A DNA stretch of 64,000 nucleotides from Pseudobdellovibrionaceae bacterium (GTDB taxonomy: Bacteria; Bdellovibrionota; Bdellovibrionia; Bdellovibrionales; JAMPXM01): positions 21,959-85,958 of the forward strand of contig CANHQR010000006.1 of assembly GCA_947462815.1 (NCBI GenBank), in the 5' to 3' direction. The position numbers were made by a program, and so were the translations under genes. The notes beneath the pieces are model-generated. The model was not told where the DNA came from, ran no database searches, and was given only the letters and a program-made list of their open reading frames with translations. Every line of letters begins with the position of its first letter. Positions within the stretch are counted from its first letter, which is position 1. Positions 1-8,937 of the stretch are shown here, in pieces.

Positions 1-180
1 CCAGCAAGGATCAATGCACGGATGACCAGCTCCTGTCGTCGATGGCTCGATCGTCGGTACATAGACGTGGCCTCCCCTACCCCTTTTCGGTAAGATGCTT
101 CGCCGCATTGAAGAAACCCTGTGCCACGGCCTCCATAAGTCTGGAAACTAGACTCTCGTCCAATGGACCAAGGTCGGTTC

Positions 181-1338
181 ATGAACGAACCTCGAAGGAT
201 GAGTTCATTCACAGATTCGCTCCTTAAAGCTCTGGCTGAAAACGTACTTCCCGAAACGCTGCAGTTTCTTTTAACCCTACTCATCCTGGGTCTGTTTTTG
301 CTGGCGATGATCGTCGTGGTCACCGGCTTCTTTGCCCAGCAACAAGCGCAAGCTCGCGGCTTCCGTCGCATGAAAGGGCAGCTCTGGGCGAGATCTCTGA
401 ATGATGAATGGCATGAGCGCAAACGCAGCCTCGAATCCATGTTTCTATCGAAGCGCGAATGGAAAGAGCGAGAAAAAGCCGATCGCGAGGACGATAAGCG
501 TCGAGATCAAGACGGTCTCACGGCCGCATCTCGAGTTTGGGTCCTCGAATTCGAAGGCGATCTTGAGGCCACAGCTGTTGAAAAACTGCGCCATGAGATC
601 ACCGCCATCCTCGAAGTTGCATCTGCGGATCGCGATCAAATCGTGCTTCGTTTGAACTCTCCGGGCGGCACGGTCACGGGCTATGGACACGCCGCCGCTC
701 AGCTCGAACGCGTGCGCCGCGCAGGTCTACGTTTAACGGCTGCCGTGGATGAAATCGCCGCAAGCGGCGGCTATATGATGGCGTCCGTAGCTGATCGCAT
801 CGTCGCAGCTCCCTTTGCCATTCTCGGATCGATTGGCGTCATCGCCGAACTTCCTAACCTCAATCGACTGCTCAAACGTGCGGATGTGGACTGGTATCAA
901 TTCACTGCGGGAGAAGCCAAGCGCCCCATCAGCGTATTCGGTGAAGTGAAGCCCGAAGGCATTGCGATTTTTCGCGCGCAGATTGAATCCACACATCAGC
1001 TGTTTCAGGAACATGTGCGTCGCTATCGACCACAGTTGGATCTCGCGCGCGTCTCCACAGGAGAGATTTGGCATGCTCGACAAGCTCAAGAATTGGGCCT
1101 GATCGACGAAATCAAAACCAGTGATGAACTTATCATGGACTTGCGCCGCGGGGGACCGTCAGTCCCAGGAGCCGAGGTCTTTGCTCTGGAGTGGCGACCC
1201 CACCAATCATGGAAAGAAAGAATCGGACCGCTTTTGAGCCAGACTGTCGGCCGAGGCGTGATTCGATTGCTTCGCATGGCCCTGCAAAGGACGGACGTGG
1301 CGACGCCCGCCCTGCTCAAGGGACCAGAAAAATTCTAG
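181..1338 (+). CDS. sohB: SohB-like inner-membrane serine peptidase (S49)
   Basis: Membrane-anchored peptidase of the SppA/SohB family, expected to cleave peptides or misfolded proteins at the inner membrane on its periplasmic face. A membrane segment lies near residues 25-50, followed by a charged, Lys/Arg/Glu-rich linker and then the S49 core. The core contains LRLNSPGGTVTGYG, the nucleophile block AASGGYMMASVADR and SIGVIAELPN, all in the order seen in E. coli SohB. Length (about 385 residues) is close to the family norm. The ATG at 181 is preferred because AAGG lies 7 nt upstream; an in-frame ATG at 163 would add six residues. Its TAG stop interlocks with the stop of the opposing DUF962 gene. 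The gene appears to stand alone on its strand. Confidence 0.93.
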   Translation: MNEPRRMSSFTDSLLKALAENVLPETLQFLLTLLILGLFLLAMIVVVTGFFAQQQAQARGFRRMKGQLWARSLNDEWHERKRSLESMFLSKREWKEREKADREDDKRRDQDGLTAASRVWVLEFEGDLEATAVEKLRHEITAILEVASADRDQIVLRLNSPGGTVTGYGHAAAQLERVRRAGLRLTAAVDEIAASGGYMMASVADRIVAAPFAILGSIGVIAELPNLNRLLKRADVDWYQFTAGEAKRPISVFGEVKPEGIAIFRAQIESTHQLFQEHVRRYRPQLDLARVSTGEIWHARQAQELGLIDEIKTSDELIMDLRRGGPSVPGAEVFALEWRPHQSWKERIGPLLSQTVGRGVIRLLRMALQRTDVATPALLKGPEKF

Positions 1339-1772
1339 GCCCGTTTCTCGTCGCGCGGAAACAGTCGTTCGACCTCCGCCTGCATTTGCCCCATCAACAT
1401 GAGGCGAAACATGCGCCCGTCGCCCCGCAAGCTCAGCCAGGGAGCCTTGAACGTGGCCGGTCGATTTCCCTCCACGGCAAAATGCCCCAACCAAGCGAAG
1501 AAATAGCCGGCTATGGGAGCGGCAAGTAAAAGCATCGGCTCTCGGCCCACAACAGCACTCAAGATCAACAGGAGAGCGAGCGCCGAGCCGACAAAGTGAA
1601 GCCGTCGGTTAAGGGGGTTCAGATGTTCGCCCACGTAAAAGGGCCAAAATTTTTCAAAGCTTTCTCGGTCCATCGGATATCGCCCGGTATGGCTCAAACT
1701 TTCGCCCGCTTGACCTGAAATCCCCGGATCCAAAGTCTCTTTTCCAAACGACTGAGTCGACTTTTCAGGCAC
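1335..1772 (-). CDS. Mpo1/DUF962 family membrane protein
   Basis: Small integral membrane protein of the DUF962 (Mpo1-like, YGL010w) family. The yeast member is a dioxygenase of alpha-oxidation acting on 2-hydroxy fatty acids; activity of bacterial members is not established. Seen here: FYVGEHLNPLNRRLHFVG, two hydrophobic segments, and GHFAVEGNRPATF. These supply the conserved His, Asn-Arg and NRPATF signatures. The GTG at 1772 is chosen because GGGGAGGG lies 5 nt upstream; it adds about 33 residues to the usual family start (ATG at 1673, with no good ribosome site). Convergent with sohB; the two TAG stops share the palindrome CTAG at 1335-1338. Confidence 0.8.
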   Translation of the reverse strand: MPEKSTQSFGKETLDPGISGQAGESLSHTGRYPMDRESFEKFWPFYVGEHLNPLNRRLHFVGSALALLLILSAVVGREPMLLLAAPIAGYFFAWLGHFAVEGNRPATFKAPWLSLRGDGRMFRLMLMGQMQAEVERLFPRDEKRA

Positions 1773-1833
1773 GTTGACCCTCCCCCAAAGAAGTTATTGA
1801 CGCCACCTGGCCCGTCAGCGATTTAGTGATCTC

Positions 1834-2169
1834 ATGTCACCTCAACCTCTGCTCGATAGCCTTTGGCCGATTTCGATCTCCGCTCGCTCCCATGCTAGCG
1901 GCTTCGAATGGAATTCGCCATTCCGCATGCAGGCTCAGACCGTGACGATCTCCACTCTTCAGTATGCGTCCGCGATCACAGGGGTCACCATCTGCCTGGC
2001 GCTGGTCCTGTGGACTCTGGGACGTATGCCCATGCCGTCGACGATGAAGCTCGAAGACACCAAGATCACAGATGAGGTGGTGACGGAGGGCTCTTTCGTG
2101 CCGCCCCAGCAAGGCGAGTGGATCTCCGACTGCGCCTCGACAACGGACGAGAACGATGGCTGTCATTGA
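1834..2169 (+). CDS. Small single-pass membrane protein, unknown
   Basis: No family recognised. The open frame has codon use typical of the neighbours from about 1927 onward, with G/C-rich third positions. It encodes one hydrophobic helix (ITGVTICLALVLWTLG) followed by a short acidic tail with two cysteines (DCASTTDENDGCH), so a membrane-anchored protein with a small exposed tail is likely. No strong Shine-Dalgarno precedes ATG 1834 or the in-frame ATG at 1927; the latter gives an 80-residue protein starting MQAQTVTI and may be the true start. It converges on the AsmA-like gene with about 20 bp between stops. A spurious frame cannot be excluded. Confidence 0.4.
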   Translation: MSPQPLLDSLWPISISARSHASGFEWNSPFRMQAQTVTISTLQYASAITGVTICLALVLWTLGRMPMPSTMKLEDTKITDEVVTEGSFVPPQQGEWISDCASTTDENDGCH

Positions 2170-2188
2170 GTTCGAGGCACCCAGACCT

Positions 2189-4513
2189 TTAGGGAACTCC
2201 GAGGGTCTTCGGCTCAATCAACTCCGCTGAACGCAACAAATCCTCTTGCGGTGTTTCGGCATCACCTCCGCGGCCAGATCGCGACAGAAGTTGCTTCAGC
2301 TCACTTGAAAGCGGACGCCACTTCGCCGCATACCATGAGCCCTTTAGCCCCCAAACCAAATTCCGAGCGGCCGGATAGTCGGCCGCAATTTCCATATCGA
2401 CCTCCGCGATCCGCGAAACCGAACCTCGCGCGGTGAGCAGCACGCGACCTGCCCCCTGCCCCAAGGACAGGGTCAGCTTTTCCCATCGAAAGCCTTGGCT
2501 TTCGATCAAACCGCGCAACTGAACATCTTGGGCTTTCAACACGTCGCGGTCGCCAGGTCCCGCCCAGCCCAAAAGGGCCGGGCGCAAGTTCTGAAAACTC
2601 GTACCGTCGCGGCGAAACGAAAGTTCAGAGGCCTTAGCCAACAAACGAACAGCAGGCGGAGTCTTCGCGGCGCCGCGATCAGTTTGGAACTCGCGCACGC
2701 GGGATGCTTCAATTTCCAACCGAGGTGCAGAGAATTCATCCAAGTTAAGATCTTTAGCTTCTATCTGCGCCTGAACATCCGCGAGGCCCAAATCTCGAAG
2801 GCCGAACTCGAGCTGGCCTCTGAGTTTCGCGATCGGACCGCCCCACATCACACGCTCGACTTTCGGGCTCAAGCGAAGCTGCGTGAAGTTCATTTGCAGG
2901 CGACCATCTTGTAAATTGCGGTCAAAGGACCAAGTCACCTGACCATCGAACTCGCCTTCATCCAAGACGATGTCACTCAACTCGCCTTGCCAGCCACGCG
3001 GCGTGAGCTCTGCGCGTGTTGTTAACTGCTGAAGCTTTTGCTGAACATGCTGGCTTCGACCCTGAACGCCCAGATGCAAGCGCGTCCACAATCCCTCGAG
3101 CACAGCGGACTGAGGACCTGCGACGACAGCTTGGCCGTCAAACTGGCCAGGGTCTTGAACGACACCCTTGGGTACTTTGAGATCGAAGGTCTCAATCAAA
3201 CGCGCCAGCGATACCGCGTGGACCTTCAATGTAAATGGCGACCAACTGCCATCTGGCCGACGAATCGCTTCTTCGACGCGGATTCGACCCAGCTGTCCAC
3301 TCACCTCACAAGCCCGAATCTTCACCGGCTGGTCCACCAACATCTTTTGAAATAAACCTGCAACCGAGGCCTGACAGTCGAGCCACGCAAACTTCGGTTG
3401 AAAGGCACCTTCGACGATCGAAGCCTTGTGAAACAAGGGCGTGAGAATCGAAAGCGGCAGGCTTTTGAGTTCGACCACCACCTCACTCAACAGATCTCGC
3501 CGCGCTTTGAGCTCGACGGGCTTAAGCTGCGCTCGGGCACTGAGACTTCCCTCATTAAGCTCGGCGCGAACGTCCAATTCCGCCAGGCTCGCGCGAACAT
3601 CGCCCTGAATTTTAAAGGGCGGTAAGTGTTCACCATAGACTGTCGCGGGTGGAAGTTGCAGGCGCGTCTTCAGCTGAAAGCCGGGCTCGCCACCCGCATA
3701 GTCTCGCCAAGTGAGGAGAAGATCCTCGATCACCACACTCTTGGAACGACGCTCGAAAATCACCTCTGCTCGATCGATCCGGACGCCTTCAATACGTGGA
3801 CGGATGCGATCAAAGTCCTCGGCTCGCCAAAACTTGGAGGCCTGAGTGGTCGAAGGCGCATCCTCGACCGGAAGTGCTCGCAAAGTATCACGAACCGTCT
3901 CGCCCGTGGCGCGCAGAACTTGGCCGATCGTGACCGGCCCCGCAGCCGCATCATTGGCGCCCGAGGCCGACGCCGAACAGGCGCGTTTGACCTCGTCCAC
4001 ATCAATGACAAAATCTTCCAGCGCGACCTCGCCCAGCGAAAGAGACGAAGCGAAATCGCCCGCAACACCGGATCGCAACAAAGATCCCACCGATAATGGC
4101 AAGCGAATCGAGCGAGCTCGAACTGGCACAAATTCAGGGCAAGTCTGCGGCGCCTGCCACTCGATTCGCTCAAAGACTAAGGCGAACTCGGGCCATGCGC
4201 CGTTGGCCAGGGACAGACGGGCCGATGCGAACTGAATGCCTTTGAGCTCGGGCGAAGCTTCGGCGATTCGCAGGAGAGCTTCCTCGGCAATGGCCTTGAC
4301 CTGCTTAGGGGACAAGGCCGCGCGAAAGGCCCAGCCCAAGCCCATAGCCAGGACAAGTGCGAGTAAGAACCAGCGCAGACCATTTTGTTCATTGACTTCA
4401 TCCAAACCAGCGACATTTCGTCGCACACGGCGACGCGGCGATTCGGTAATCCGAGTCGGCGATGAAGACCCCAGAGATCTCCGATTGTTTTCCGGCGGGC
4501 GTCGCGAGTTCAT
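2189..4513 (-). CDS. AsmA-like membrane-anchored protein
   Basis: About 774 residues: an Arg-rich cytoplasmic head, one membrane helix near residues 50-70 (WFLLALVLAMGLGWAFRA) and a long beta-rich periplasmic part of repeating short strands. This is the layout of AsmA/TamB-like proteins that bridge the envelope and have been linked to phospholipid transport and outer-membrane integrity. Assignment rests on architecture and composition, not a diagnostic motif. ATG 4513 is chosen because AGGTGATC, complementary to the 16S 3' end, sits 6 nt upstream; a GTG at 4525 lies inside that site. It sits downstream of greA on the same strand with a 115-bp gap, so it could be co-transcribed. Confidence 0.6.
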   Translation of the reverse strand: MNSRRPPENNRRSLGSSSPTRITESPRRRVRRNVAGLDEVNEQNGLRWFLLALVLAMGLGWAFRAALSPKQVKAIAEEALLRIAEASPELKGIQFASARLSLANGAWPEFALVFERIEWQAPQTCPEFVPVRARSIRLPLSVGSLLRSGVAGDFASSLSLGEVALEDFVIDVDEVKRACSASASGANDAAAGPVTIGQVLRATGETVRDTLRALPVEDAPSTTQASKFWRAEDFDRIRPRIEGVRIDRAEVIFERRSKSVVIEDLLLTWRDYAGGEPGFQLKTRLQLPPATVYGEHLPPFKIQGDVRASLAELDVRAELNEGSLSARAQLKPVELKARRDLLSEVVVELKSLPLSILTPLFHKASIVEGAFQPKFAWLDCQASVAGLFQKMLVDQPVKIRACEVSGQLGRIRVEEAIRRPDGSWSPFTLKVHAVSLARLIETFDLKVPKGVVQDPGQFDGQAVVAGPQSAVLEGLWTRLHLGVQGRSQHVQQKLQQLTTRAELTPRGWQGELSDIVLDEGEFDGQVTWSFDRNLQDGRLQMNFTQLRLSPKVERVMWGGPIAKLRGQLEFGLRDLGLADVQAQIEAKDLNLDEFSAPRLEIEASRVREFQTDRGAAKTPPAVRLLAKASELSFRRDGTSFQNLRPALLGWAGPGDRDVLKAQDVQLRGLIESQGFRWEKLTLSLGQGAGRVLLTARGSVSRIAEVDMEIAADYPAARNLVWGLKGSWYAAKWRPLSSELKQLLSRSGRGGDAETPQEDLLRSAELIEPKTLGVP

Positions 4514-4628
4514 GACCTCGATCACCTGTATCTAGCAATTTTTTTTTGGCCAAATCCTTCGAAGCAGTTTCCTTGAAGCCGCACATGGAGTCTCGCCAAT
4601 GTCGAGACCATGGGCTGAGCCAACAAAC

Positions 4629-5144
4629 CTACTGAAACTTTAGCCCTGTGATCTCCAACTCGCGATCACCCTTCGGGGATCGGACCGTGACCACATCGCC
4701 GACCTTCTTGCCAATCATGGCTCGGGCAATCGGCGACAAGATCGAAATTCGACCCTCTTTCACGTCCGCTTCGTCGACGCCGACGATCTGCACCTTCATG
4801 ACCTCTTCAGTTTCTGTATCAATCGTTTCGACGAAAGCACCAAAGATCACGCGATCTCCGCCCAGAGTGGACGGATCGACGATCTCCGCTCCAGCGAGTC
4901 TTCCCTGAATCTCGGCGATCCGGCCTTCGACAAGCGCTTGGCGCTCTTTGGCCGCATCATATTCGGCGTTTTCGGAAATATCGCCGTGAGCTCGGGCTTC
5001 TTCAATGGCGCGAATAACCGAGGGCCGCTCGACCGTAATCAAACGTTTCAACTCTTCTTCGAGCTTCTGCTTGCCGCGAATTGTAATGGGCAGTCGCTCA
5101 GGTAAGCCGCGGCCCAAATCGTTTTTGCTATCTTGTTCGGCCAT
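4629..5144 (-). CDS. greA: Transcription elongation factor GreA
   Basis: GreA binds the secondary channel of stalled RNA polymerase and stimulates cleavage of backtracked transcripts. The N-terminal coiled coil is clear, with RPSVIRAIEEARAHGDISENAEY carrying the conserved acidic D-x-x-E tip. The C-terminal FKBP-like domain follows, with ISILSPIARAMIGKKVGD. Length of 171 residues matches the family (about 158), with a short extra N-terminal leader (MAEQDSKNDLGRGLPERL). ATG 5144 is set by AAAGGAG 8 nt upstream; longer frames continue into repetitive DNA and are rejected. Its 5' region is the tandem-repeat stretch at 5.2-5.6 kb. Confidence 0.97.
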   Translation of the reverse strand: MAEQDSKNDLGRGLPERLPITIRGKQKLEEELKRLITVERPSVIRAIEEARAHGDISENAEYDAAKERQALVEGRIAEIQGRLAGAEIVDPSTLGGDRVIFGAFVETIDTETEEVMKVQIVGVDEADVKEGRISILSPIARAMIGKKVGDVVTVRSPKGDRELEITGLKFQ

Positions 5145-5251
5145 CTTGCAGGCTCCTTTACTCAGTACGTAAAAATAAACCAGCGTGACCGTTGTGCGGC
5201 CACGCTCATTCTTGCTGAATTCGTTTTGCTCCAACAATTCTCTTCAGCTCG

Positions 5252-5407
5252 TTTTCTCAAAGTCGTCTTCTCAAAGTCCTTTTCTCAAGCTCAGGCTTTC
5301 TCGTTCAAAGTTTCTAACTCGATGCTTTTAGCCCGATCTTTTTAGCTCGACTTTCTGGCTCGACTTTCTGGCTCGAACTTCTGGCTCGAACTTTTGGCTC
5401 GAACTTT
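5252..5407. repeat. Degenerate short tandem repeats upstream of greA
   Basis: Five consecutive 13-bp units run from 5343 to 5407: TAGCTCGACTTTC, TGGCTCGACTTTC, TGGCTCGAACTTC, then TGGCTCGAACTTT twice. Just before them (about 5252-5293) are three looser copies of a unit with core TTCTCAAAGTC. The 13-bp period is not a multiple of three and no coding frame fits, so this is noncoding, probably the leader or promoter region of greA read on the minus strand. Confidence 0.85.
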
Positions 5408-5827
5408 TGCCCCCCCATCGCGCCCTGCTCACTCTTCGGAGTCCGGCTTGCGATCTGGGCGGGTCGGGCACTGATCATGGGTTTACTCCTCAGTCCCAGC
5501 GCTGGTTTGCCCTTTTGGGCTTACCTTTTTGCCTTACCTATTGTGCCTTATCTATTTTAACTCCGCTTTGACTCCGTTTTAACTCCGCTTTGACTCCGTC
5601 ACACTCGCCTTTTGTCGAGCGTGCCGAGCAATAGGCCGTATCACGCTAAATTCAAAAACCCGCTTTGTCAGCAGTTGCCGAGGGATAGAGCGAGAAGTTT
5701 TATATTTGACGCATTGTGTTCAAGGGGAAGGCTGAGCCTATCCAACACTCTCGCTATCCTAATCGCAGCTCAGACTTGCACGCGGCCTGATCCCAGCGGT
5801 CGTCGGCAGGAACCCTCAGGAGAATCC
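5408..5827. other. Gene-free region with further tandem repeats
   Basis: No gene seen. It contains about three degenerate copies of a 14-bp unit with core CTTACCT (about 5517-5558), then four perfectly phased 11-bp units, TTTTAACTCCG and CTTTGACTCCG alternating, at 5555-5598. The remainder (5600-5827) leads into the DHH gene and carries its AGGAG site just before 5828. An open frame running back to 5612 crosses this region but lacks a ribosome site. Confidence 0.7.
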
Positions 5828-6871
5828 ATGGTCCCCCCACCTCGCCGCTCCAACATCGCATATCGATCTGCTCCACAAAAACTTGTCGAAAGTATCCGTC
5901 GTGCCCAAAACATTTGGCTCACAACACATCGGCAAGCTGACGGAGATGGACTAGCTTGTCAGTCCGCCATGTTTTCAGCCTTGGGCTCGCTCGGCAAATC
6001 CGCCAAGATCTTAAACTTCGAGAATCCCGCACGCAAATATCGATTTCTGTTTGAAGACGCAGCTCCGCGGATCTTTGATGCCGATCTCAATCCCGATCCG
6101 CCCGATCTCATCATCGTTTTCGACACCAACGATCCTCGGCTCGTCACACCACTTGCTGAATGGGCCGCCGAGCGCGGCGTGCCACTCGCGATGCTCGATC
6201 ATCACCAAGCCCTCAGTGCGCCTGTGGCGGGCTTTGATCCCGAGCTTTCGTGGATCGATATTCAAGCGGCCTCGACAGGCGAGGTCACGCTCGCCCTGAT
6301 CGACGCTCTCGGAATTCAATTAACGCCCAAGATCGCGACCGCTCTCTATGCAAGCCTAGCTTTCGACACGCAGCTCTTTCGCTTTGTGCGCGGCTCAGCT
6401 CGTTCGCACTTGATGGCGGCACGACTGCTGCCACTGGTCGAGGATCCAGCACGAGTGCAGGAGTCACTCTTTGCCAACCTCACGCCGAGCAAATTGCACT
6501 TTATGGCTGAAGCGCTTGCAGCCCTGCGAATTGAGCACGAGGGCCAATTGGCCGTCGTGATTCTTCGCCGATCACTTTTCGACCGCACGGGAGCCGAGGC
6601 CTCGGATTCAGGCGATGTGGTGGACCTCGCCTTGAATGTCGAGTCGGTGCGAATTGCACTGCTCCTTCGCGAAGAGAAAGAAGGCATTTGGAAAATCTCA
6701 CTCCGAAGTAAACGCAACGTCAGCGTTTCGGAAATCGCCGAGGCCATGGGCGGCGGCGGTCATCGGCACGCCGCGGGGGCCAGCGTGAGAGGTCAAGCGA
6801 GCGAAATTGAAGCACGCCTTCGGCCTCTTTTGATCGAGGAACTGCGCAAAGCTAACCTGGAGCACGGGTGA
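5828..6871 (+). CDS. DHH/DHHA1 phosphoesterase, NrnA-like
   Basis: Member of the DHH family resembling NrnA, which degrades very short RNAs (nanoRNAs) and dephosphorylates pAp. Metal-ligand motifs are visible in order: THRQADGDG (motif I), VFDTND (motif II), LDHH (motif III), then the C-terminal DHHA1 domain ending MGGGGHRHAAGA, the substrate-binding glycine loop. Size of 347 residues is typical. ATG 5828 is chosen for AGGAG 6 nt upstream. The gene lies 4 nt before the BFD-type protein gene, so the two are probably co-transcribed. An oligoribonuclease-like role would link it to cysQ at 10 kb, also pAp-related; that link is inference. Confidence 0.85.
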   Translation: MVPPPRRSNIAYRSAPQKLVESIRRAQNIWLTTHRQADGDGLACQSAMFSALGSLGKSAKILNFENPARKYRFLFEDAAPRIFDADLNPDPPDLIIVFDTNDPRLVTPLAEWAAERGVPLAMLDHHQALSAPVAGFDPELSWIDIQAASTGEVTLALIDALGIQLTPKIATALYASLAFDTQLFRFVRGSARSHLMAARLLPLVEDPARVQESLFANLTPSKLHFMAEALAALRIEHEGQLAVVILRRSLFDRTGAEASDSGDVVDLALNVESVRIALLLREEKEGIWKISLRSKRNVSVSEIAEAMGGGGHRHAAGASVRGQASEIEARLRPLLIEELRKANLEHG

Positions 6872-6875
6872 TATT

Positions 6876-7187
6876 GTGAATTCAGATTCAAAGTTTCCGA
6901 AATCCCCTCACAAGCGTTCCGATTTGCGTGACCCTCGCACACGTCAAGAACGCGAGCGCGATGAAGAGGTTATTTGCCTCTGCAACGAGGTCCGACGCGA
7001 GACGATTGAGAAAGCCATTCGCGAGGGCGCGCACAGCATGAATGAAATCTTCGATAAGACCACTGCCGGTGTCGGTCCCTGCGGCGGCAGCTGTCGACGC
7101 ATTTTACAGCCTTTGCTTGAAGGCTATTTGAGAGACGGGCAGTTTCCGGAAGGCTCACTGCGACGAGGTAAAGGCCGTAAATCCTAG
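6876..7187 (+). CDS. BFD-like [2Fe-2S]-binding protein
   Basis: Short protein (103 residues) with a charged N-terminal tail and a BFD-type [2Fe-2S] domain. The four cysteines are in CLC and CGGSC, about 34 residues apart, within VICLCNEV and GVGPCGGSC, as in bacterioferritin-associated ferredoxin and the middle domain of NifU. Starts at GTG 6876, four nt after the DHH stop, consistent with coupled translation. Such domains transfer electrons or serve in iron mobilisation; the partner here is not identified. Its stop interlocks (CTAG, 7184-7187) with that of a second BFD-domain gene on the other strand. Confidence 0.8.
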   Translation: MNSDSKFPKSPHKRSDLRDPRTRQERERDEEVICLCNEVRRETIEKAIREGAHSMNEIFDKTTAGVGPCGGSCRRILQPLLEGYLRDGQFPEGSLRRGKGRKS

Positions 7188-7672
7188 CGCGTTTCGTAGC
7201 GAAATCTAATCCAGGCTTCAAGATCGGGCCGACAGGTACCGCAGCTTGTGCTCGCCGTGGTCTCACCGGCGACTTCGCGGGCGCTCTGACAGCCGGCGAT
7301 GACCGCTCGATCCACTTGCGCCGTCGAGATCACCCGACAGTGGCAAATCTCCTCTTCCGTGTAAGGAGGTCGGAACTCGTTTCGCAGCCGCAGCGAAACT
7401 TCGCGAACCAACATTGAGGCATGATCTTGACCTAACGGACCTTCGAGCACTTGACCGGCTTGTAAGCAGGACTGCATCCATATGGCCAAGGCTTTGGTCG
7501 CTGATTCACACAGCACCGACTGCACCGGCTTAAGCCCCACCAGCTTGCCGCCTTGCCAGTTAGCGCGGATCTCGACTTCATCTCGCCCCAACCAGTTCAC
7601 ATGCACGACTTCAACAGGACGCTGTAAGTTCGCATTGGAGTCGGCTGTTGACGCTGCTGGCTTTGTCGTCAT
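7184..7672 (-). CDS. Two-domain protein with C-terminal BFD [2Fe-2S] domain
   Basis: 162 residues. The C-terminal half has ICHCRVI and STSCGTCRPDLE, the four-cysteine signature of a BFD-like [2Fe-2S] domain. The N-terminal half (about residues 20-95) vaguely recalls the IscU-like scaffold of NifU, as a beta strand, a GGKLVGLKPVQSVLCES turn and a helix. It lacks the three IscU cysteines in the expected places, so scaffold function is doubtful. GAGGA lies about 9 nt before ATG 7672. It faces the other BFD gene and shares the CTAG stop overlap with it. A role in iron-sulfur assembly or electron transfer is inferred. Confidence 0.7.
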   Translation of the reverse strand: MTTKPAASTADSNANLQRPVEVVHVNWLGRDEVEIRANWQGGKLVGLKPVQSVLCESATKALAIWMQSCLQAGQVLEGPLGQDHASMLVREVSLRLRNEFRPPYTEEEICHCRVISTAQVDRAVIAGCQSAREVAGETTASTSCGTCRPDLEAWIRFRYETR

Positions 7673-7891
7673 CTAAGTTTATCCTCATGTTTTGACTCTC
7701 AAGATCCCGATGCTCTCTGAAACCATGTCCGATGCGAGACCGGATTGGACCTCGACGTTGAACGCCGGAGTCGCCCCCCACTTAGCTCGGGGGCCTCTCG
7801 CCAATTCTAGTGACGAACCGGCCTCACGCAAGCAAAGATCAAAAGAGTGGTCGAGACCAACACCGACCAGAAGGCCACACGTTAAAATCTT

Positions 7892-8935
7892 ATGACGACT
7901 CTCTCGAGCCAAACGCCCCCGCACGTGAATGGCCCCCTCAGTTTCGCGCAAACCCTCGCCTTGCCTTTGGCCCTCATCTTACTCTCCCACGCCGCCATCT
8001 TTATTCGCTTGGCCGAAGCTCACGCGCTGGCCATTTTGTTTTGGCGCCTTTTGATGGCGTGGCCCATTATGGCTCTTTTGGTGATCTATGAATCCCGAGC
8101 GAAAGCCGCTCAGACCACACACGCCTTCAACGCAAACTTCGCCCCGTCGCAAGAGATTTCGACGACACCGGTACAGAGCTTTAGAGAACGTCTTCAACTT
8201 TGGGCTGCAGGCGTCTTACTGTTTGTGCACTTTGTGAGTTTCTTTGTCGCCGTACAGCGCACGAGCGTGGCCGCCAGCAACATCCTCTTCACCCTGAACC
8301 CCGTGACAACCGCCGTAGGCGCTTGGCTTCTGCATCGTCACGCGCTCAGCAACCTTTTGGCCGGCTCAATGGGACTCGGAATTCTAGGTGTTCTCAGTTT
8401 GTTTGGGCCTTTGTTTTGGCAATCCACTTCCGATCCAACACTTCGCTTCAATGTCGGCGGCGGCTTGATGGGTGTTTTGAGTGCCGTGAGTTTTTCGGCC
8501 TACTTGCTGACCAGTCGGCATGTTCGACGTCGTCTCAGCAATCCGCGGTTTACGCTCGAGCTCTGGACCGTAGCGATGATCTTGGCCGGGATCGGCATGT
8601 GGATGCTGGACGTTCCATTTTTCGAATACTCCGAAAGGACCTGGTGGTCTTTCCTCGCTCTGGCGTGGCTTCCAACCCTTCTTGGGCATGCGATCTTCAC
8701 TTGGTGTTTGAATCACTACGATATCAATGCCTTGAGCTGTGCCACTCTCAGCGAACCGGTCATCGCAGCCGCGGTGGCTTACTGGATGTTCGGTGAAAAC
8801 TTGAGCATGTCGGAGATCTTGTCCTTTGCATTGACTTCAGCGAGCATCGCCCTACTGACCTGGCCTTGGATTCAGATTCAGTTGCGAGCGCGAGTCCTCA
8901 CCCGGCAAAACCACGACAAAGCCGCTTCAAGGTGA
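7892..8935 (+). CDS. EamA/DMT-superfamily transporter
   Basis: Inner-membrane transporter of the drug/metabolite superfamily. Around ten hydrophobic helices are visible, in two EamA halves (each about 130 residues). The first contains LFWRLLMAWP and ASNILFTLNPVTTAVGAWLL, the second SAYLLTSRHVRRR and LSCATLSEPVIAAAVAYWMFGE; the last is the usual signature of the second repeat. Substrate cannot be told from sequence. No strong ribosome site precedes ATG 7892. Two nucleotides separate its stop from the start of the following MBL-fold gene, so the pair is an operon. The 215 bp upstream holds no gene. Confidence 0.88.
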   Translation: MTTLSSQTPPHVNGPLSFAQTLALPLALILLSHAAIFIRLAEAHALAILFWRLLMAWPIMALLVIYESRAKAAQTTHAFNANFAPSQEISTTPVQSFRERLQLWAAGVLLFVHFVSFFVAVQRTSVAASNILFTLNPVTTAVGAWLLHRHALSNLLAGSMGLGILGVLSLFGPLFWQSTSDPTLRFNVGGGLMGVLSAVSFSAYLLTSRHVRRRLSNPRFTLELWTVAMILAGIGMWMLDVPFFEYSERTWWSFLALAWLPTLLGHAIFTWCLNHYDINALSCATLSEPVIAAAVAYWMFGENLSMSEILSFALTSASIALLTWPWIQIQLRARVLTRQNHDKAASR

Positions 8936-8937
8936 TC

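Noticed and set aside
42..227. 61-codon frame at the window start
   Set aside because: Overlaps the sohB start, has no ribosome site and unusual composition.
7685..7951. Minus-strand 88-codon frame before the EamA gene
   Set aside because: No ribosome site or recognisable features; partly antisense to the transporter start.
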